Below are positions 22,527 to 38,043 of a DNA stretch of 64,000 bases, piece after piece. Positions within the stretch are counted from its first letter, which is position 1, and the number at the start of each line of letters is the position of its first letter. The notes under the pieces were generated by a model. That model saw nothing but the letters and a program-made list of their open reading frames with translations. It did no database searches and was not told the DNA's origin. The stretch comes from Stenotrophomonas acidaminiphila (GTDB taxonomy: Bacteria; Pseudomonadota; Gammaproteobacteria; Xanthomonadales; Xanthomonadaceae), in contig CP019797.1 of NCBI GenBank assembly GCA_002951995.1, positions 1,472,501 to 1,536,500 of the forward strand, in the 5' to 3' direction. The position numbers and the translations under genes were made by a program.

Positions 22527-22828
22527 TTTCCCTGGGCCACATGCTCGCGCTCGGCGCGGTGATGTTCTGCATCTCCGTCGCCGGCATCTTCCTCAACCGC
22601 AAGAACATCATCGTGCTGCTGATGTCGATCGAGTTGATGCTGCTGTCGGTGAACATCAACTTCGTCGCCTTCTCGCGGCAGCTCGGCGACACCGCCGGCC
22701 AGCTGTTCGTGTTCTTCATCCTGACCGTGGCCGCGGCGGAAGCCGCCATCGGCCTCGCGATCCTGGTGACCCTGTTCCGTACCCGCCACACCATCAACGT
22801 TGGCGAAGTCGATTCGTTGAAGGGCTGA
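22523..22828 (+). CDS. nuoK: NADH-quinone oxidoreductase subunit K
   Basis: 101 residues, three transmembrane helices, normal length. The functional glutamates lie in [18 protein letters not shown] and [18 protein letters not shown]. Seven bases before nuoL. Confidence 0.97.
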   Translation: MISLGHMLALGAVMFCISVAGIFLNRKNIIVLLMSIELMLLSVNINFVAFSRQLGDTAGQLFVFFILTVAAAEAAIGLAILVTLFRTRHTINVGEVDSLKG

Positions 22829-22835
22829 CCCACAG

Positions 22836-24974
<2,139 letters not shown>

Positions 24975-24994
24975 CCTGTACGGAATAAGAAGAC

Positions 24995-26506
24995 GTGTCG
25001 AACTGGCCCCTACTCAGTATCCTCATCTGGCTGCCGATCCTCGGCGGTGCGTTGATTCTTGCCGTGCGCAACGCCCAGGCTGCCCGTTGGGCGTCCCTGG
25101 CGGTGGCACTGCTCACCTTCCTGTTGAGCCTCGGCCTGCTCACCGGCTATGACCGCACCGCCGCCGAGGTGATGCAGTTCGTCGAGCAGCATCCGTGGAT
25201 TCCCGCCTACGGCATCGGCTACAACCTGGCGGTGGACGGCATCGCCATCGCGCTGGTGCTGCTGACCACCCTGGTGGGCGTGCTGGCGCTGGTCGGCGCC
25301 TGGGGCGTGATCGACAAGCGCGTCAACCAGTACGTGGCCGCCTTCCTGATCCTGGAAGGCGTGACGGTGGGCATCTTCGCCGCCACCGACGCGATGCTGT
25401 TCTACGTGTTCTTCGAAGCCATGCTGATCCCGATGTTCCTGATCATCGGTGTCTGGGGTGGCCCGCGCCGCATCTATGCCGCGCTGAAGTTCTTCCTGTA
25501 CACCTTCCTCGGCTCGGTGCTGATGCTGGTGGCGCTGATCTACCTGTACATCAAGGGCGGCAGCTTCCAGCTGGCCGACCTGTACCAGCTGCAGCTGTCG
25601 GCCAGGGAGCAGACCTGGGTGTTCTTCGCGTTCCTGATCGCCTTCGCGGTCAAGGTGCCGATGTTCCCGGTGCACACCTGGCTGCCGGACGCGCACGTGG
25701 AAGCGCCGACCGCCGGTTCGGTGATCCTGGCCGCGATCGCGCTGAAGATCGGTGGCTACGGCTTCCTGCGCTTCAACCTGCCGATCGTGCCCGATGCCAG
25801 CCACGAGTGGGCCTGGCTGGTGATCGCGCTGTCGCTGGTGGCGGTGATCTACGTCGGCCTGGTGGCGCTGGTGCAGGATGACATGAAGAAGCTGGTGGCC
25901 TATTCCTCGGTCGCGCACATGGGCTTCGTCACCCTGGGCACGTTCACCGCGCTGTGGCTGGTGCGCGAGGCCGGCAACGCCGATGCCGCCCGCCTTGGCC
26001 TGCAGGGTGCGATGGTGCAGATGGTCTCGCACGGCTTCGTGTCCGGCGCGATGTTCTCCTGCATCGGCGTGCTCTACGACCGCCTGCACACCCGTCGCAT
26101 CGCCGACTACGGCGGCGTGGCCAACGTGATGCCGTGGTTCGCTGCATTCGCGCTGCTGTTCTTCATGGCCAACTCCGGCCTGCCGGGCACCAGTGGTTTC
26201 GTCGGCGAGTTCATGGTGGTGCTGGCCAGCTTCCAGTGGGAGCCGCTGGTGGCGCTGGCTGCGGCCACCACGCTGATCATCGGCGCGGCGTATTCGCTGT
26301 GGCTGTACAAGCGCGTGTTCTTCGGCGAGGTGGGCAACGCCCACGTGGCCGAGATGAAGGACATCAACGGGCGCGAATGGCTGGTGCTGGGCGTGTTCGC
26401 GGTCGGTACGCTGGCGCTTGGCGTGTATCCGCGTCCGCTGACCGAACTGATGGAGCCCTCCATCGCCAAGCTGGCGATGCAGATCGCATCGAGCAAGCTG
26501 CTGTAA
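24995..26506 (+). CDS. nuoM: NADH-quinone oxidoreductase subunit M
   Basis: 503 residues, about 14 transmembrane helices. Antiporter-like proton pump. FEAMLIPMFLIIGVWGG carries the channel Glu, KVPMFPVHTWLPDAHVEAPT the Lys, and AYSSVAHMGFVTLG is conserved. GTG start at 24995, 20 bases after nuoL. Confidence 0.97.
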   Translation: MSNWPLLSILIWLPILGGALILAVRNAQAARWASLAVALLTFLLSLGLLTGYDRTAAEVMQFVEQHPWIPAYGIGYNLAVDGIAIALVLLTTLVGVLALVGAWGVIDKRVNQYVAAFLILEGVTVGIFAATDAMLFYVFFEAMLIPMFLIIGVWGGPRRIYAALKFFLYTFLGSVLMLVALIYLYIKGGSFQLADLYQLQLSAREQTWVFFAFLIAFAVKVPMFPVHTWLPDAHVEAPTAGSVILAAIALKIGGYGFLRFNLPIVPDASHEWAWLVIALSLVAVIYVGLVALVQDDMKKLVAYSSVAHMGFVTLGTFTALWLVREAGNADAARLGLQGAMVQMVSHGFVSGAMFSCIGVLYDRLHTRRIADYGGVANVMPWFAAFALLFFMANSGLPGTSGFVGEFMVVLASFQWEPLVALAAATTLIIGAAYSLWLYKRVFFGEVGNAHVAEMKDINGREWLVLGVFAVGTLALGVYPRPLTELMEPSIAKLAMQIASSKLL

Positions 26507-26540
26507 GCGGCCCCGTCGAGAGTATTGATTCCAGGATTTG

Positions 26541-28004
26541 ATGATGACAACGCCGACGCTACTGCCGTTGACCGCCGCCGACCTCCCGCCGTTGCTGCCA
26601 GAACTGGTGGTGATCGGCGGGGCCTTCGCCCTGCTGATCCTCGACCTGTTCATCAGCAACCGCCACAAGGTCTGGACCCACTTCCTGTCGGTCGCCATCC
26701 TTGCCGTTGCTTTCGCCATGCTGCTTGGCGGCGTGGGCGGGCAGGGCGAGGTGTTCCATGGCATGTTCATCCGCGACAACGCCGCCGACGTCATGAAGAC
26801 GGTGGTGGTGCTGGTCAGCGGCCTGACCCTGATCTATGGCTGGAGCTACCTGCGCGAGCGCAACCTGTACCAGGGCGAGATCGCGGTGCTGGTGCTGTTC
26901 GCCACCGCGGGCATGATGCTGCTGGTCTCCGCCGGCAGCCTGCTGATGGTCTACCTGGGCCTGGAGCTGCTGGCGCTGTGTTCCTATGCGCTGGTGGCCA
27001 GCAACCGCGACAACAAGCTGGCCGCCGAAGCGGGCATGAAGTACATCGTGCTCGGCTCGCTGGCCTCTGGCCTGCTGCTGTACGGCATGTCGCTGGTGTA
27101 TGGCGCCACCGGTTCGCTGCACCTGGACGTGATCCATGCCGCCGCCACCCAGTCGGACGAGCGTGTGCTGCTGCTGACCGGCGCGGTGTTCATGGTCGCC
27201 GGCGTCGCCTTCAAGCTGGGCGCCGCGCCGTTCCACATGTGGCTGCCGGACGTCTACCAGGGTGCGCCGGCGCCGATCGCGCTGTTCATCAGTTCGGCCC
27301 CGAAGCTGGCCGCGTTCGGCATGGCCTATCGCCTGCTCGAAGCCGGCGTCGGCCCGTTGTCGAGCGAGCTGCAGTACGTGCTCGCGGGCCTTGCCGCGCT
27401 GTCGCTGGTGGTGGGTAACCTGATGGCCATCGCCCAGGTCAACCTCAAGCGCATGTTGGCCTATTCGACGGTCTCGCACATCGGCTTCCTGCTGATGGGC
27501 GTGGCCGGCGGCGGCGCCGCCGGCTATTCGTCGGCGATGTTCTACGCCGTGGCCTACGCGATCATGTCCACCGCCGCTTTCGGCGTGATCGTCGCGCTGT
27601 CGCGCTCGGGCTTCGAGGCCGAGAGCATCGACGACTTCAAGGGCCTGAATGCGCGCAATCCTTGGATGGCCGGGCTCATGCTGTGCGCCATGTTCTCGCT
27701 GGCCGGCATCCCGCCGTTCCTGGGCTTCTGGGCCAAGCTGGCGGTGCTGGGCGCGGCGGTCAACGGTGGCCTGCTGTGGCTGGTGATCCTGGGCGTGATC
27801 AGCGCGGTGGTGGGCTGCTTCTACTACCTGCGCGTGGTCAAGGTCATGTACTTCGACGAGCCGGTGGGCGAGCCGCTGCCGCGCAACAATGACCGTCTCC
27901 TGGGCATCGTGCTGGGCGTGAACTGCGTGGCGCTGCTGGTGCTGCCGGTTGCGCTGGGGCCGCTGCTGGCCTGGATGCGCAACGCATTTGCCCATTTGTC
28001 ATAA
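26541..28004 (+). CDS. nuoN: NADH-quinone oxidoreductase subunit N
   Basis: 487 residues, about 14 transmembrane helices, last gene of the complex I operon. Conserved VYLGLELLALCSYALVA (Glu), KLGAAPFHMWLPDVYQGAP (Lys) and AYSTVSHIGFLLMG. Start is one of two adjacent ATGs (26541 or 26544) after CCAGGA; the difference is one residue. No terminator follows before the structured leader of the initiator tRNA. Confidence 0.96.
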   Translation: MMTTPTLLPLTAADLPPLLPELVVIGGAFALLILDLFISNRHKVWTHFLSVAILAVAFAMLLGGVGGQGEVFHGMFIRDNAADVMKTVVVLVSGLTLIYGWSYLRERNLYQGEIAVLVLFATAGMMLLVSAGSLLMVYLGLELLALCSYALVASNRDNKLAAEAGMKYIVLGSLASGLLLYGMSLVYGATGSLHLDVIHAAATQSDERVLLLTGAVFMVAGVAFKLGAAPFHMWLPDVYQGAPAPIALFISSAPKLAAFGMAYRLLEAGVGPLSSELQYVLAGLAALSLVVGNLMAIAQVNLKRMLAYSTVSHIGFLLMGVAGGGAAGYSSAMFYAVAYAIMSTAAFGVIVALSRSGFEAESIDDFKGLNARNPWMAGLMLCAMFSLAGIPPFLGFWAKLAVLGAAVNGGLLWLVILGVISAVVGCFYYLRVVKVMYFDEPVGEPLPRNNDRLLGIVLGVNCVALLVLPVALGPLLAWMRNAFAHLS

Positions 28005-28055
28005 AAAGCGATACAAAACGGCGCGATTCATGTAATATGCGCGCACTGAGTTGAG

Positions 28056-28154
28056 GGCGGTGCCGGCAAGTCGGTATCGCCAGGCCATCGCAGGATGGTC
28101 AGCCGGAACGTGGAGCGTTCCGGGTTTCAGCGGAATCCCCGGATTCCCTGAAAC
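28056..28154 (+). other. Run of four hairpins upstream of initiator tRNA
   Basis: Four adjacent inverted repeats: 28056-28081 (ten pairs counting two G-U), 28085-28098 (CCATC/GATGG), 28103-28123 (CCGGAACG/CGTTCCGG), and 28124-28154 (GTTTCAG/CTGAAAC enclosing GGAATCC/GGATTCC). No coding frame is evident. The RNA would be almost fully paired. It could be a structured small RNA, a read-through barrier after nuoN, or a palindromic repeat. TAATAT at 28033-28038 could be a -10 element for it. Confidence 0.4.
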
Positions 28155-28171
28155 AATGAAGTAAAAAAGGC

Positions 28172-28200
28172 TTGCGGTAACGGTCCAATTACTTCATAAT
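28172..28200 (+). promoter_or_regulatory. Promoter of the initiator tRNA
   Basis: TTGCGG (28172-28177) and CATAAT (28195-28200) with an optimal 17-base spacer; expected start about five bases before the tRNA. The AAAAAAGGCT before the -35 resembles AAAAAGGCTG in the same place before the second tRNA-Gly. Confidence 0.65.
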
Positions 28201-28211
28201 TCCGCTTCTGC

Positions 28212-28288
28212 TGCGGGGTGGAGCAGTCTGGCAGCTCGTCGGGCTCATAACCCGAAGGTCGCAGGTTCAAATCCTGCCCCCGCTACCA
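28212..28288 (+). tRNA. Initiator tRNA-Met (CAT)
   Basis: 77 bases with CCA. The anticodon stem has the initiator-specific GGG/CCC pairs around CTCATAA, and the first acceptor position is unpaired (T1 against T72), both initiator features. It otherwise closely follows E. coli tRNA-fMet. Position before rimP-nusA matches the metY arrangement of gammaproteobacteria. Confidence 0.97.
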
Positions 28289-28295
28289 GTTCCGG

Positions 28296-28385
28296 CCTTC
28301 TTCAACATCTGTTGTGGAAGGCTGAATCTGGGCTCGCAGGAACGATTGCTTCCGTTCCTGCAACCGGAATCCAGTCACCGGATTC
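28296..28385 (+). other. Three hairpins between initiator tRNA and rimP
   Basis: CCTTC/GAAGG with an inner CAAC/GTTG (28296-28321), GCAGGAACG/CGTTCCTGC (28336-28361) and GAATCC/GGATTC (28367-28385). They may serve tRNA 3' processing or partial termination before the operon. Confidence 0.45.
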
Positions 28386-28392
28386 ATACCGG

Positions 28393-28424
28393 ACAAAGGG
28401 CCCAGTCGGGCCCTTTGTTGTTTC
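28393..28424 (+). terminator. Strong terminator-like hairpin before rimP
   Basis: ACAAAGGGCCC (28393-28403) pairs with GGGCCCTTTGT (28408-28418) around AGTC, followed by TGTTTCC. It resembles the partial terminators described downstream of metY, which let some transcription run on into rimP-nusA-infB. Confidence 0.75.
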
Positions 28425-28484
28425 CGCAAAACGAAAAGTCCGGCCGGTTCTTCCCGTTTCCCATTACCCAAATCAAGGCAGGCT

Positions 28485-29075
28485 GTGAGCGACAAGGCTA
28501 CTGAAATCGCGAATCTGCTGGGCCCCACCGTGCAGGCGTTGGGCCTGGATCTGCTGGGCGCCGAGTATCTGCCGGCGCCGGGCGGCGCCACGCTGCGTCT
28601 GTACATCGACGTGCCGCTGGCCGAGCAGCCCGAACGCGTGGTCAACATCGACGACTGCGAGCGGGTGAGCCGCGAGGTCTCCGCGCAGTTGGACGTCGAG
28701 GATCCGATCAGCGGCAACTACACGCTGGAGGTGTCTTCCCCGGGCGTGGACCGGCCGCTGTTCACCCTGGAGCAGTTCGAGCGCCACCTGGGCGAGTCGG
28801 CCAAGGTCGGGCTGAAGCTGCCGCAGGAGAACCGGCGCCGCCTGCAGGGCGAGATCGCCGCTGTGGATGCCGATGCCGGCACCGTGACCTTCGTGGTCGA
28901 TGGCAAGCCGTTCGTGGCGGCTTTCGACAATATCGACAAGGCGCGCATCATTCCGGACTGGGCCGCGCTTGGCCTGGCTCCGACCAAACCGACCGGCCCG
29001 GCCCCCAGGCAGGGGAGCGCGGCCAGGAACAAATCCAATAACGAAACCGCGGCCCGCAAGCCGCGCGCGGAGTAA
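28485..29075 (+). CDS. rimP: Ribosome maturation factor RimP
   Basis: 196 residues. Assists 30S subunit maturation. Conserved [62 protein letters not shown] and the C-terminal Sm-like domain with [17 protein letters not shown] basic tail of about 35 residues follows. GTG start at 28485 after AGGCAGGC. Four bases before nusA. Confidence 0.95.
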   Translation: MSDKATEIANLLGPTVQALGLDLLGAEYLPAPGGATLRLYIDVPLAEQPERVVNIDDCERVSREVSAQLDVEDPISGNYTLEVSSPGVDRPLFTLEQFERHLGESAKVGLKLPQENRRRLQGEIAAVDADAGTVTFVVDGKPFVAAFDNIDKARIIPDWAALGLAPTKPTGPAPRQGSAARNKSNNETAARKPRAE

Positions 29076-29079
29076 GCCG

Positions 29080-30590
29080 ATGAGCAAGGAACTTCTGCTG
29101 GTAGTCGACGCGGTCGCCAATGAGAAAGGCGTGCCGCGCGAAGTGATCTTCGATGCGATCGAGGCGGCGCTCGCCTCCGCGGCCAAGAAGCGCTATGTGG
29201 ACCAGGACGTGCTCGCGCGCGTTTCGATCGACCACAAGGACGGCAGCTACGAGACTTTCCGCCGCTGGGAAGTTGTGGCCGACGACGTGGTGATGGAGTC
29301 GCCGGACCGCCAGATCCGCCTGATGGACGCGATCGAGGAGGCCGACGGCGTCGAGGTCGGCGACTATATCGAGGAGCAGATCGAGAACCCGGACTTCGGG
29401 CGCATCGCCGCGCAGGCCGCCAAGCAGGTGATCGTGCAGCGCGTGCGCGAGGCCGAGCGCCAGCAGGTCGTGGACGCGTGGAAGGACCGTGTCGGCGAGC
29501 TGGTGACCGGCGTGGTCAAGCGTGCCGAGCGCGGCAACATCTACGTCGACCTGGGCGGCAACGCCGAGGCGTTCATCCCCAAGGATAAGGGCATTCCGCG
29601 CGACGTGCTGCGCGCCGGCGACCGCGTGCGCGGTTACCTGGCCGAGGTGCGTTCGGAGCCGCGCGGCCCGCAGCTGTTCATCAGCCGCGCCGCCCCGAGT
29701 TCATGATCGAGCTGTTCAAGCTGGAAGTGCCGGAAGTCGGCCAGGGGCTGGTCGAGATCAAGGCCTGCGCCCGCGACCCGGGTGACCGCGCCAAGATCGC
29801 GGTCATCGCCCACGACAGCCGCACCGATCCGATCGGCGCCTGCATCGGCATGCGCGGTTCGCGCGTGCAGGCGGTGAGCAACGAGCTCAACGGCGAGCGC
29901 GTGGACATCGTGCTGTGGAACGAGAATCCGGCCAATTTCGTCATCAACGCGATGGCGCCGGCCGAGGTGCAGTCCATCATCGTCGATGAGGAAAAGCACT
30001 CGATGGACCTGGCCGTGGCCGAAGAGCGCCTGGCCCAGGCGATCGGCAAGGGCGGCCAGAACGTGCGCCTGGCCAGCCGCCTGACCGGCTGGCAGCTCAA
30101 CGTCATGACCCAGGACCAGGTCGCCGCCAAGTCGGAGGCCGAGCAGGCCGTCGCCCGCCAGCTGTTCATGGACAAGCTGGAAGTGGACGAGGAAATCGCC
30201 GGCATCCTGGTCAGCGAGGGCTTCAGCACCGTCGAGGAAATCGCCTACGTGCCGATCGGCGAGCTGCTGGCGGTGGAGGGCTTCGACGAGGACATCGTCG
30301 AGGAACTGCGCGCCCGCGCCCGCGACGCACTGCTCAACGAGGCGCTGGCGGTGGAAGAGGGCGCCGAGGAAGGCGTGCCGGCGGCGGACCTGCTGGCGCT
30401 GCCGGGCATGGACGAGGCCACGGCCTATGCGCTGGCCGGGAACGGCGTGCGCACCAGCGAGGACCTGTCGGACCTGGCGGCCGACGAAGTCCTGGAGTTC
30501 GGCATCGAGGGCATGGACCTGGAGCGCGCCGCGGCGCTGGTCCTGGCAGCCCGCGCCGAGGAGATCGCCCGTCTGGAGCGCGGCGAATGA
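29080..30590 (+). CDS. nusA: Transcription elongation factor NusA, frame broken once
   Basis: About 503 residues after repair. Binds RNA polymerase and nascent RNA, controlling pausing, termination and antitermination. N-terminal polymerase-binding domain ([19 protein letters not shown]), S1 domain ([21 protein letters not shown]), two KH domains ([32 protein letters not shown]), and two acidic C-terminal repeats. The frame breaks at the CCCC run 29693-29696: FISRAAP should continue [13 protein letters not shown]; one extra C repairs it. NusA is normally essential, so an assembly deletion is likely. Confidence 0.94.
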
Positions 30591-30606
30591 GCCAGCGATG
30601 AACAGG

Positions 30607-30625
30607 GCCCTGAGCCGCTCAGGGC
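30607..30625 (+). other. Hairpin between nusA and infB
   Basis: GCCCTGAG (30607-30614) and CTCAGGGC (30618-30625) form a perfect 8-bp stem with a 3-base loop 60 bases before infB. No T-run; perhaps an RNase processing site or pause. Confidence 0.4.
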
Positions 30626-30685
30626 GTAGACTCCGCGCTGCCTTCGTCCGTATCGAGGGGGCGCCAACAAGATCATAGGATCCGA

Positions 30686-33319
<2,634 letters not shown>

Positions 33320-33331
33320 TGACGCCGTACC

Positions 33332-33366
33332 GGCCGGCCCGCGCGACGCGGGCCGGCCGCGTTTTC
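33332..33366 (+). terminator. Very stable hairpin between infB and rbfA
   Basis: GGCCGGCCCGCG (33332-33343) pairs with CGCGGGCCGGCC (33347-33358) around CGA, followed by GCGTTTTCC. A 12-bp all-G+C stem with a short T-run can act as a terminator or attenuator inside this operon. Confidence 0.6.
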
Positions 33367-33394
33367 CCCGCAACAACCAGACGAGCGAGATTCC

Positions 33395-33787
33395 GTGCCC
33401 AAGACTTTCCACCGTACCGACCGAGTTTCCGCGCAGATCCGCCGTGATCTGGGCACGCTGGTGCATGCCGCCGTGCGCGAGCATGGCCTGCCATCGGTCA
33501 GTGTCTCGGACGTGGAGGTCACCCGCGACATGGCCCATGCCAAGGTGTTCGTCACCGCGCTGATGCCGGAGCGTTCGGTCGAGGCGGTCAAGGGCCTGCG
33601 CGAACTGGCCGGCGAGCTGCGCATGGGCCTGGCCCGGGCGATGAAGCTGCGCCACGTGCCGGAGCTGCATTTCCATTACGACGATTCGGTGGACCGCGGC
33701 GAACGCATCGACAACCTGCTGCGCGACCTGCCGGATGTGCAGTCGGCGCAGCCCGGCACCGATGGCGAGGAAGGCGAGAAGGCCTGA
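33395..33787 (+). CDS. rbfA: Ribosome-binding factor A
   Basis: 130 residues, single KH-like domain. Needed for 16S rRNA 5' end maturation and cold growth. FHRTDRVSAQIRRDLGTLV, VTRDMAHAKVFVT and HVPELHFHYDDSVDRGERIDNLL are family hallmarks. GTG start at 33395 with GAGCGAGA upstream. A Glu/Gly-rich tail ends it. Confidence 0.95.
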   Translation: MPKTFHRTDRVSAQIRRDLGTLVHAAVREHGLPSVSVSDVEVTRDMAHAKVFVTALMPERSVEAVKGLRELAGELRMGLARAMKLRHVPELHFHYDDSVDRGERIDNLLRDLPDVQSAQPGTDGEEGEKA

Positions 33788-34219
33788 GCGTTCGAGCATG
33801 TGTCGTCTCCCGGCGGTAAGTATCCTCCGGGGGATGGATGCGAGCGAGGCGGGCGGGACCGAACCGGGCGGTGTTTCGCGGCCGCGGCAGCCCATGGCGC
33901 AAGCGGCTGGTTCCGCTCACGCGCAAGGAGCGGGTAGCTTTTCTTCGCCAGTGCAGAGACAGATAGTCCAGAGCGGTGCTCTGCCATTGCTGGCTGGCAA
34001 GCACGCCCTGCCAGCGCGCCCGGCGTGTTGCGCGCCACGGGCCGCTCCGCCGCATCCGATTGCCCGCCGGGACATCCGTGTCTCTTCCAGAACCGGTGCC
34101 ATCCCTGCGTGCCGGCCAGCGGGTTTGTCCGCGGCTGGGTCGCTGCGGAAGGACGCCCCAAGATCCAAGGCCGCAAGGCCACTGCAACCGCAGCAACAAG
34201 GCAGACCGAGGCAGAACTA
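33788..34219 (+). other. 432-bp gap between rbfA and truB, no gene recognised
   Basis: Unusually long for this operon, where truB normally follows rbfA closely. Open frames exist on both strands (for example plus 33735-34220), but their products are Pro/Arg/Ala/Ser-rich without any familiar pattern. No tRNA, terminator with T-run or convincing promoter was seen. Confidence 0.4.
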
Positions 34220-35131
34220 ATGCGTCCCCGTATCCAATTCCGCCGCCTGGATGGCATCGTCCTGCTCGACAAGTCTGCCGGCATGAGCTCCAACACCGCG
34301 CTGCAGGTGGCACGGCGGCTGTTCCGTGCCGAGAAGGGCGGGCATACCGGCAGTCTCGACCCGCTGGCCACCGGGCTGCTGCCGCTGTGCTTCGGCGAGG
34401 CAACCAAGATCGCCGGCCTGCTGCTGGGCTCGGCCAAGGCCTATGACGCGCAGATCGCGCTGGGCACGACCACCGATACCGACGATGCCGACGGTGCGGT
34501 GTTGCGGCAGCGTCCGGTCCCGGCGCTCGACGCGCAGGCGCTGCGCCAGGCGCTGGCGCCGCTGATCGGGCACATCCGCCAGCGCGCCCCGATCTACTCG
34601 GCGCTGAAGCAGGGCGGCGAGCCGCTGTATGTGAAGGCGCGCCGCGGCGAGGCCATCGAGGCGCCCGAGCGCGAGGTCCACGTACAGGCGATCGAGGTCC
34701 TGGACCAGCAACCTGAATGGCTGCGGCTGCGGGTGACCTGCGGCTCGGGCACCTATATCCGCAGCATCGCCCGCGACCTGGGCGAAGCGTTGGGCTGCGG
34801 TGCCCACATCACCGCACTGCGGCGGCTGTGGGTGGAGCCGTTCCTGGCGCCGCGCATGATCGGCCTGGACGCGCTGCGCGAGCTGGCCGAAGCCGGTGAC
34901 GACGCGGCGCTGTTGGAATGGCTGCTGCCGCTGGAGGCAGGGCTGGGCCATTTCGGCCGGGTCGAGCTGGATGCCCCGCGCGCGCAGCGCTTCTGCATGG
35001 GCCAGCGCCTGCGGGATCCGGCGTGGCCGCGCGGACAGGTGGCGGTGTTCGCCGACGACGGCAAGGCCCTGGGGCTGGGGCAGGTGGATGCGGCCGGCAT
35101 GCTGGCGCCGCAGCGCCGTTTCAACCTCTGA
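34220..35131 (+). CDS. truB: tRNA pseudouridine-55 synthase
   Basis: 303 residues. Makes the universal pseudouridine 55 in the T-loop of tRNAs. The catalytic aspartate is D47 in [42 protein letters not shown] and [23 protein letters not shown] are conserved, and the C-terminal part is the PUA-like extension. ATG start at 34220; upstream frame is open but unconserved. Confidence 0.96.
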   Translation: MRPRIQFRRLDGIVLLDKSAGMSSNTALQVARRLFRAEKGGHTGSLDPLATGLLPLCFGEATKIAGLLLGSAKAYDAQIALGTTTDTDDADGAVLRQRPVPALDAQALRQALAPLIGHIRQRAPIYSALKQGGEPLYVKARRGEAIEAPEREVHVQAIEVLDQQPEWLRLRVTCGSGTYIRSIARDLGEALGCGAHITALRRLWVEPFLAPRMIGLDALRELAEAGDDAALLEWLLPLEAGLGHFGRVELDAPRAQRFCMGQRLRDPAWPRGQVAVFADDGKALGLGQVDAAGMLAPQRRFNL

Positions 35132-35170
35132 CCCGTTGCGCCCGGCAGGGGCGCCGATACAGGTTGCGCC

Positions 35171-35199
35171 TTGTGGCCGCAGGCGCGGATCGTTACAAT
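35171..35199 (+). promoter_or_regulatory. rpsO promoter
   Basis: TTGTGG (35171-35176) and TACAAT (35194-35199), 17-base spacer. It would give rpsO its own start and a leader of about 110 bases. Confidence 0.6.
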
Positions 35200-35315
35200 T
35201 CTGCGGCCCTTTGCCGGGCACCGGTCCGCCGTCGGCGGGCCGCCTTCCTTAAACGGCGAGCTGCGCGGTGCGTCATCAGCACGTTCCTGCCGGCCACGCA
35301 TCCAGAGAAAACATC

Positions 35316-35576
35316 ATGTCGATCGACACCCAGAAAGTTATTGAAGACAACAAGCGCGGCGCCAACGACACCGGTTCGCCGGAAGTCCAGGTGGCCCTGC
35401 TGACCGCCCGCATCGAGCAGCTGACCGAACACTTCAAGGTCCACAAGAAGGACCACCACAGCCGCCGCGGCCTGCTGCAGCTGGTCAACCGCCGCCGCAG
35501 CCTGCTCGACTACCTGAAGAAGAAGGACGTCGAGCGCTACAAGGGCCTGATCGAAAAGCTTGGCCTGCGTCGCTAA
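35316..35576 (+). CDS. rpsO: 30S ribosomal protein S15
   Basis: 86 residues, standard length. Primary 16S rRNA binder at the 30S platform. Conserved [50 protein letters not shown] and a C-terminal KLGLRR. ATG start at 35316 after CCAGAGAAAA. Followed by a strong terminator, then pnp, the classic rpsO-pnp pairing. Confidence 0.98.
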   Translation: MSIDTQKVIEDNKRGANDTGSPEVQVALLTARIEQLTEHFKVHKKDHHSRRGLLQLVNRRRSLLDYLKKKDVERYKGLIEKLGLRR

Positions 35577-35587
35577 GCAACAATCCC

Positions 35588-35621
35588 CCGCGGCGCAGCG
35601 ATGCGCCGCGGTTTTGTTTTT
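35588..35621 (+). terminator. Intrinsic terminator after rpsO
   Basis: CCGCGGCGCA (35588-35597) pairs with TGCGCCGCGG (35602-35611) around GCGA, followed by TTTTGTTTTT. Confidence 0.88.
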
Positions 35622-35721
35622 GCAGTTCAGCAACATCTCCAGGGCCGGAACTCCGGCCGCCCGCCGGTGACAAGGGTCGCCGACGGTCCATTCGCAGACA
35701 GCATCCCCAAGGACACCCTCC

Positions 35722-37830
<2,109 letters not shown>

Positions 37831-37854
37831 GCCCGGGTACCTGTGCTGCATCCG

Positions 37855-37886
37855 GAAAAGCGGGCCTCTGGCCCGCTTTTCTTTTG
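37855..37886 (+). terminator. Intrinsic terminator after pnp
   Basis: GAAAAGCGGGCC (37855-37866) pairs with GGCCCGCTTTTC (37870-37881) around TCT, followed by TTTTG. Confidence 0.85.
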
Positions 37887-38043
37887 CGTGGTTTCCGCGG
37901 CGGCGTTTTCCTGCAGGCCCGACGCTGCGGGCTGGCCCAAGCCACGGCACGGCATTTCCTGCATCGTGGATGCGTGACCGGCCTACGGCGGGCGCGCTAT
38001 CGCCCGGGCAGCATGGGGGCGGGCTGGCGGAAGGGGATGGGCC

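Noticed and set aside
29680..29710. Programmed frameshifting in nusA, glmM and others
   Set aside because: No slippery heptamer or downstream stimulator is seen, and the same break type occurs in six unrelated genes that are not known to use frameshifting.
33735..34220. 161-codon plus-strand frame in the rbfA-truB gap
   Set aside because: Begins inside rbfA in another frame and has Pro/Arg/Ser-rich composition with no recognisable domain.
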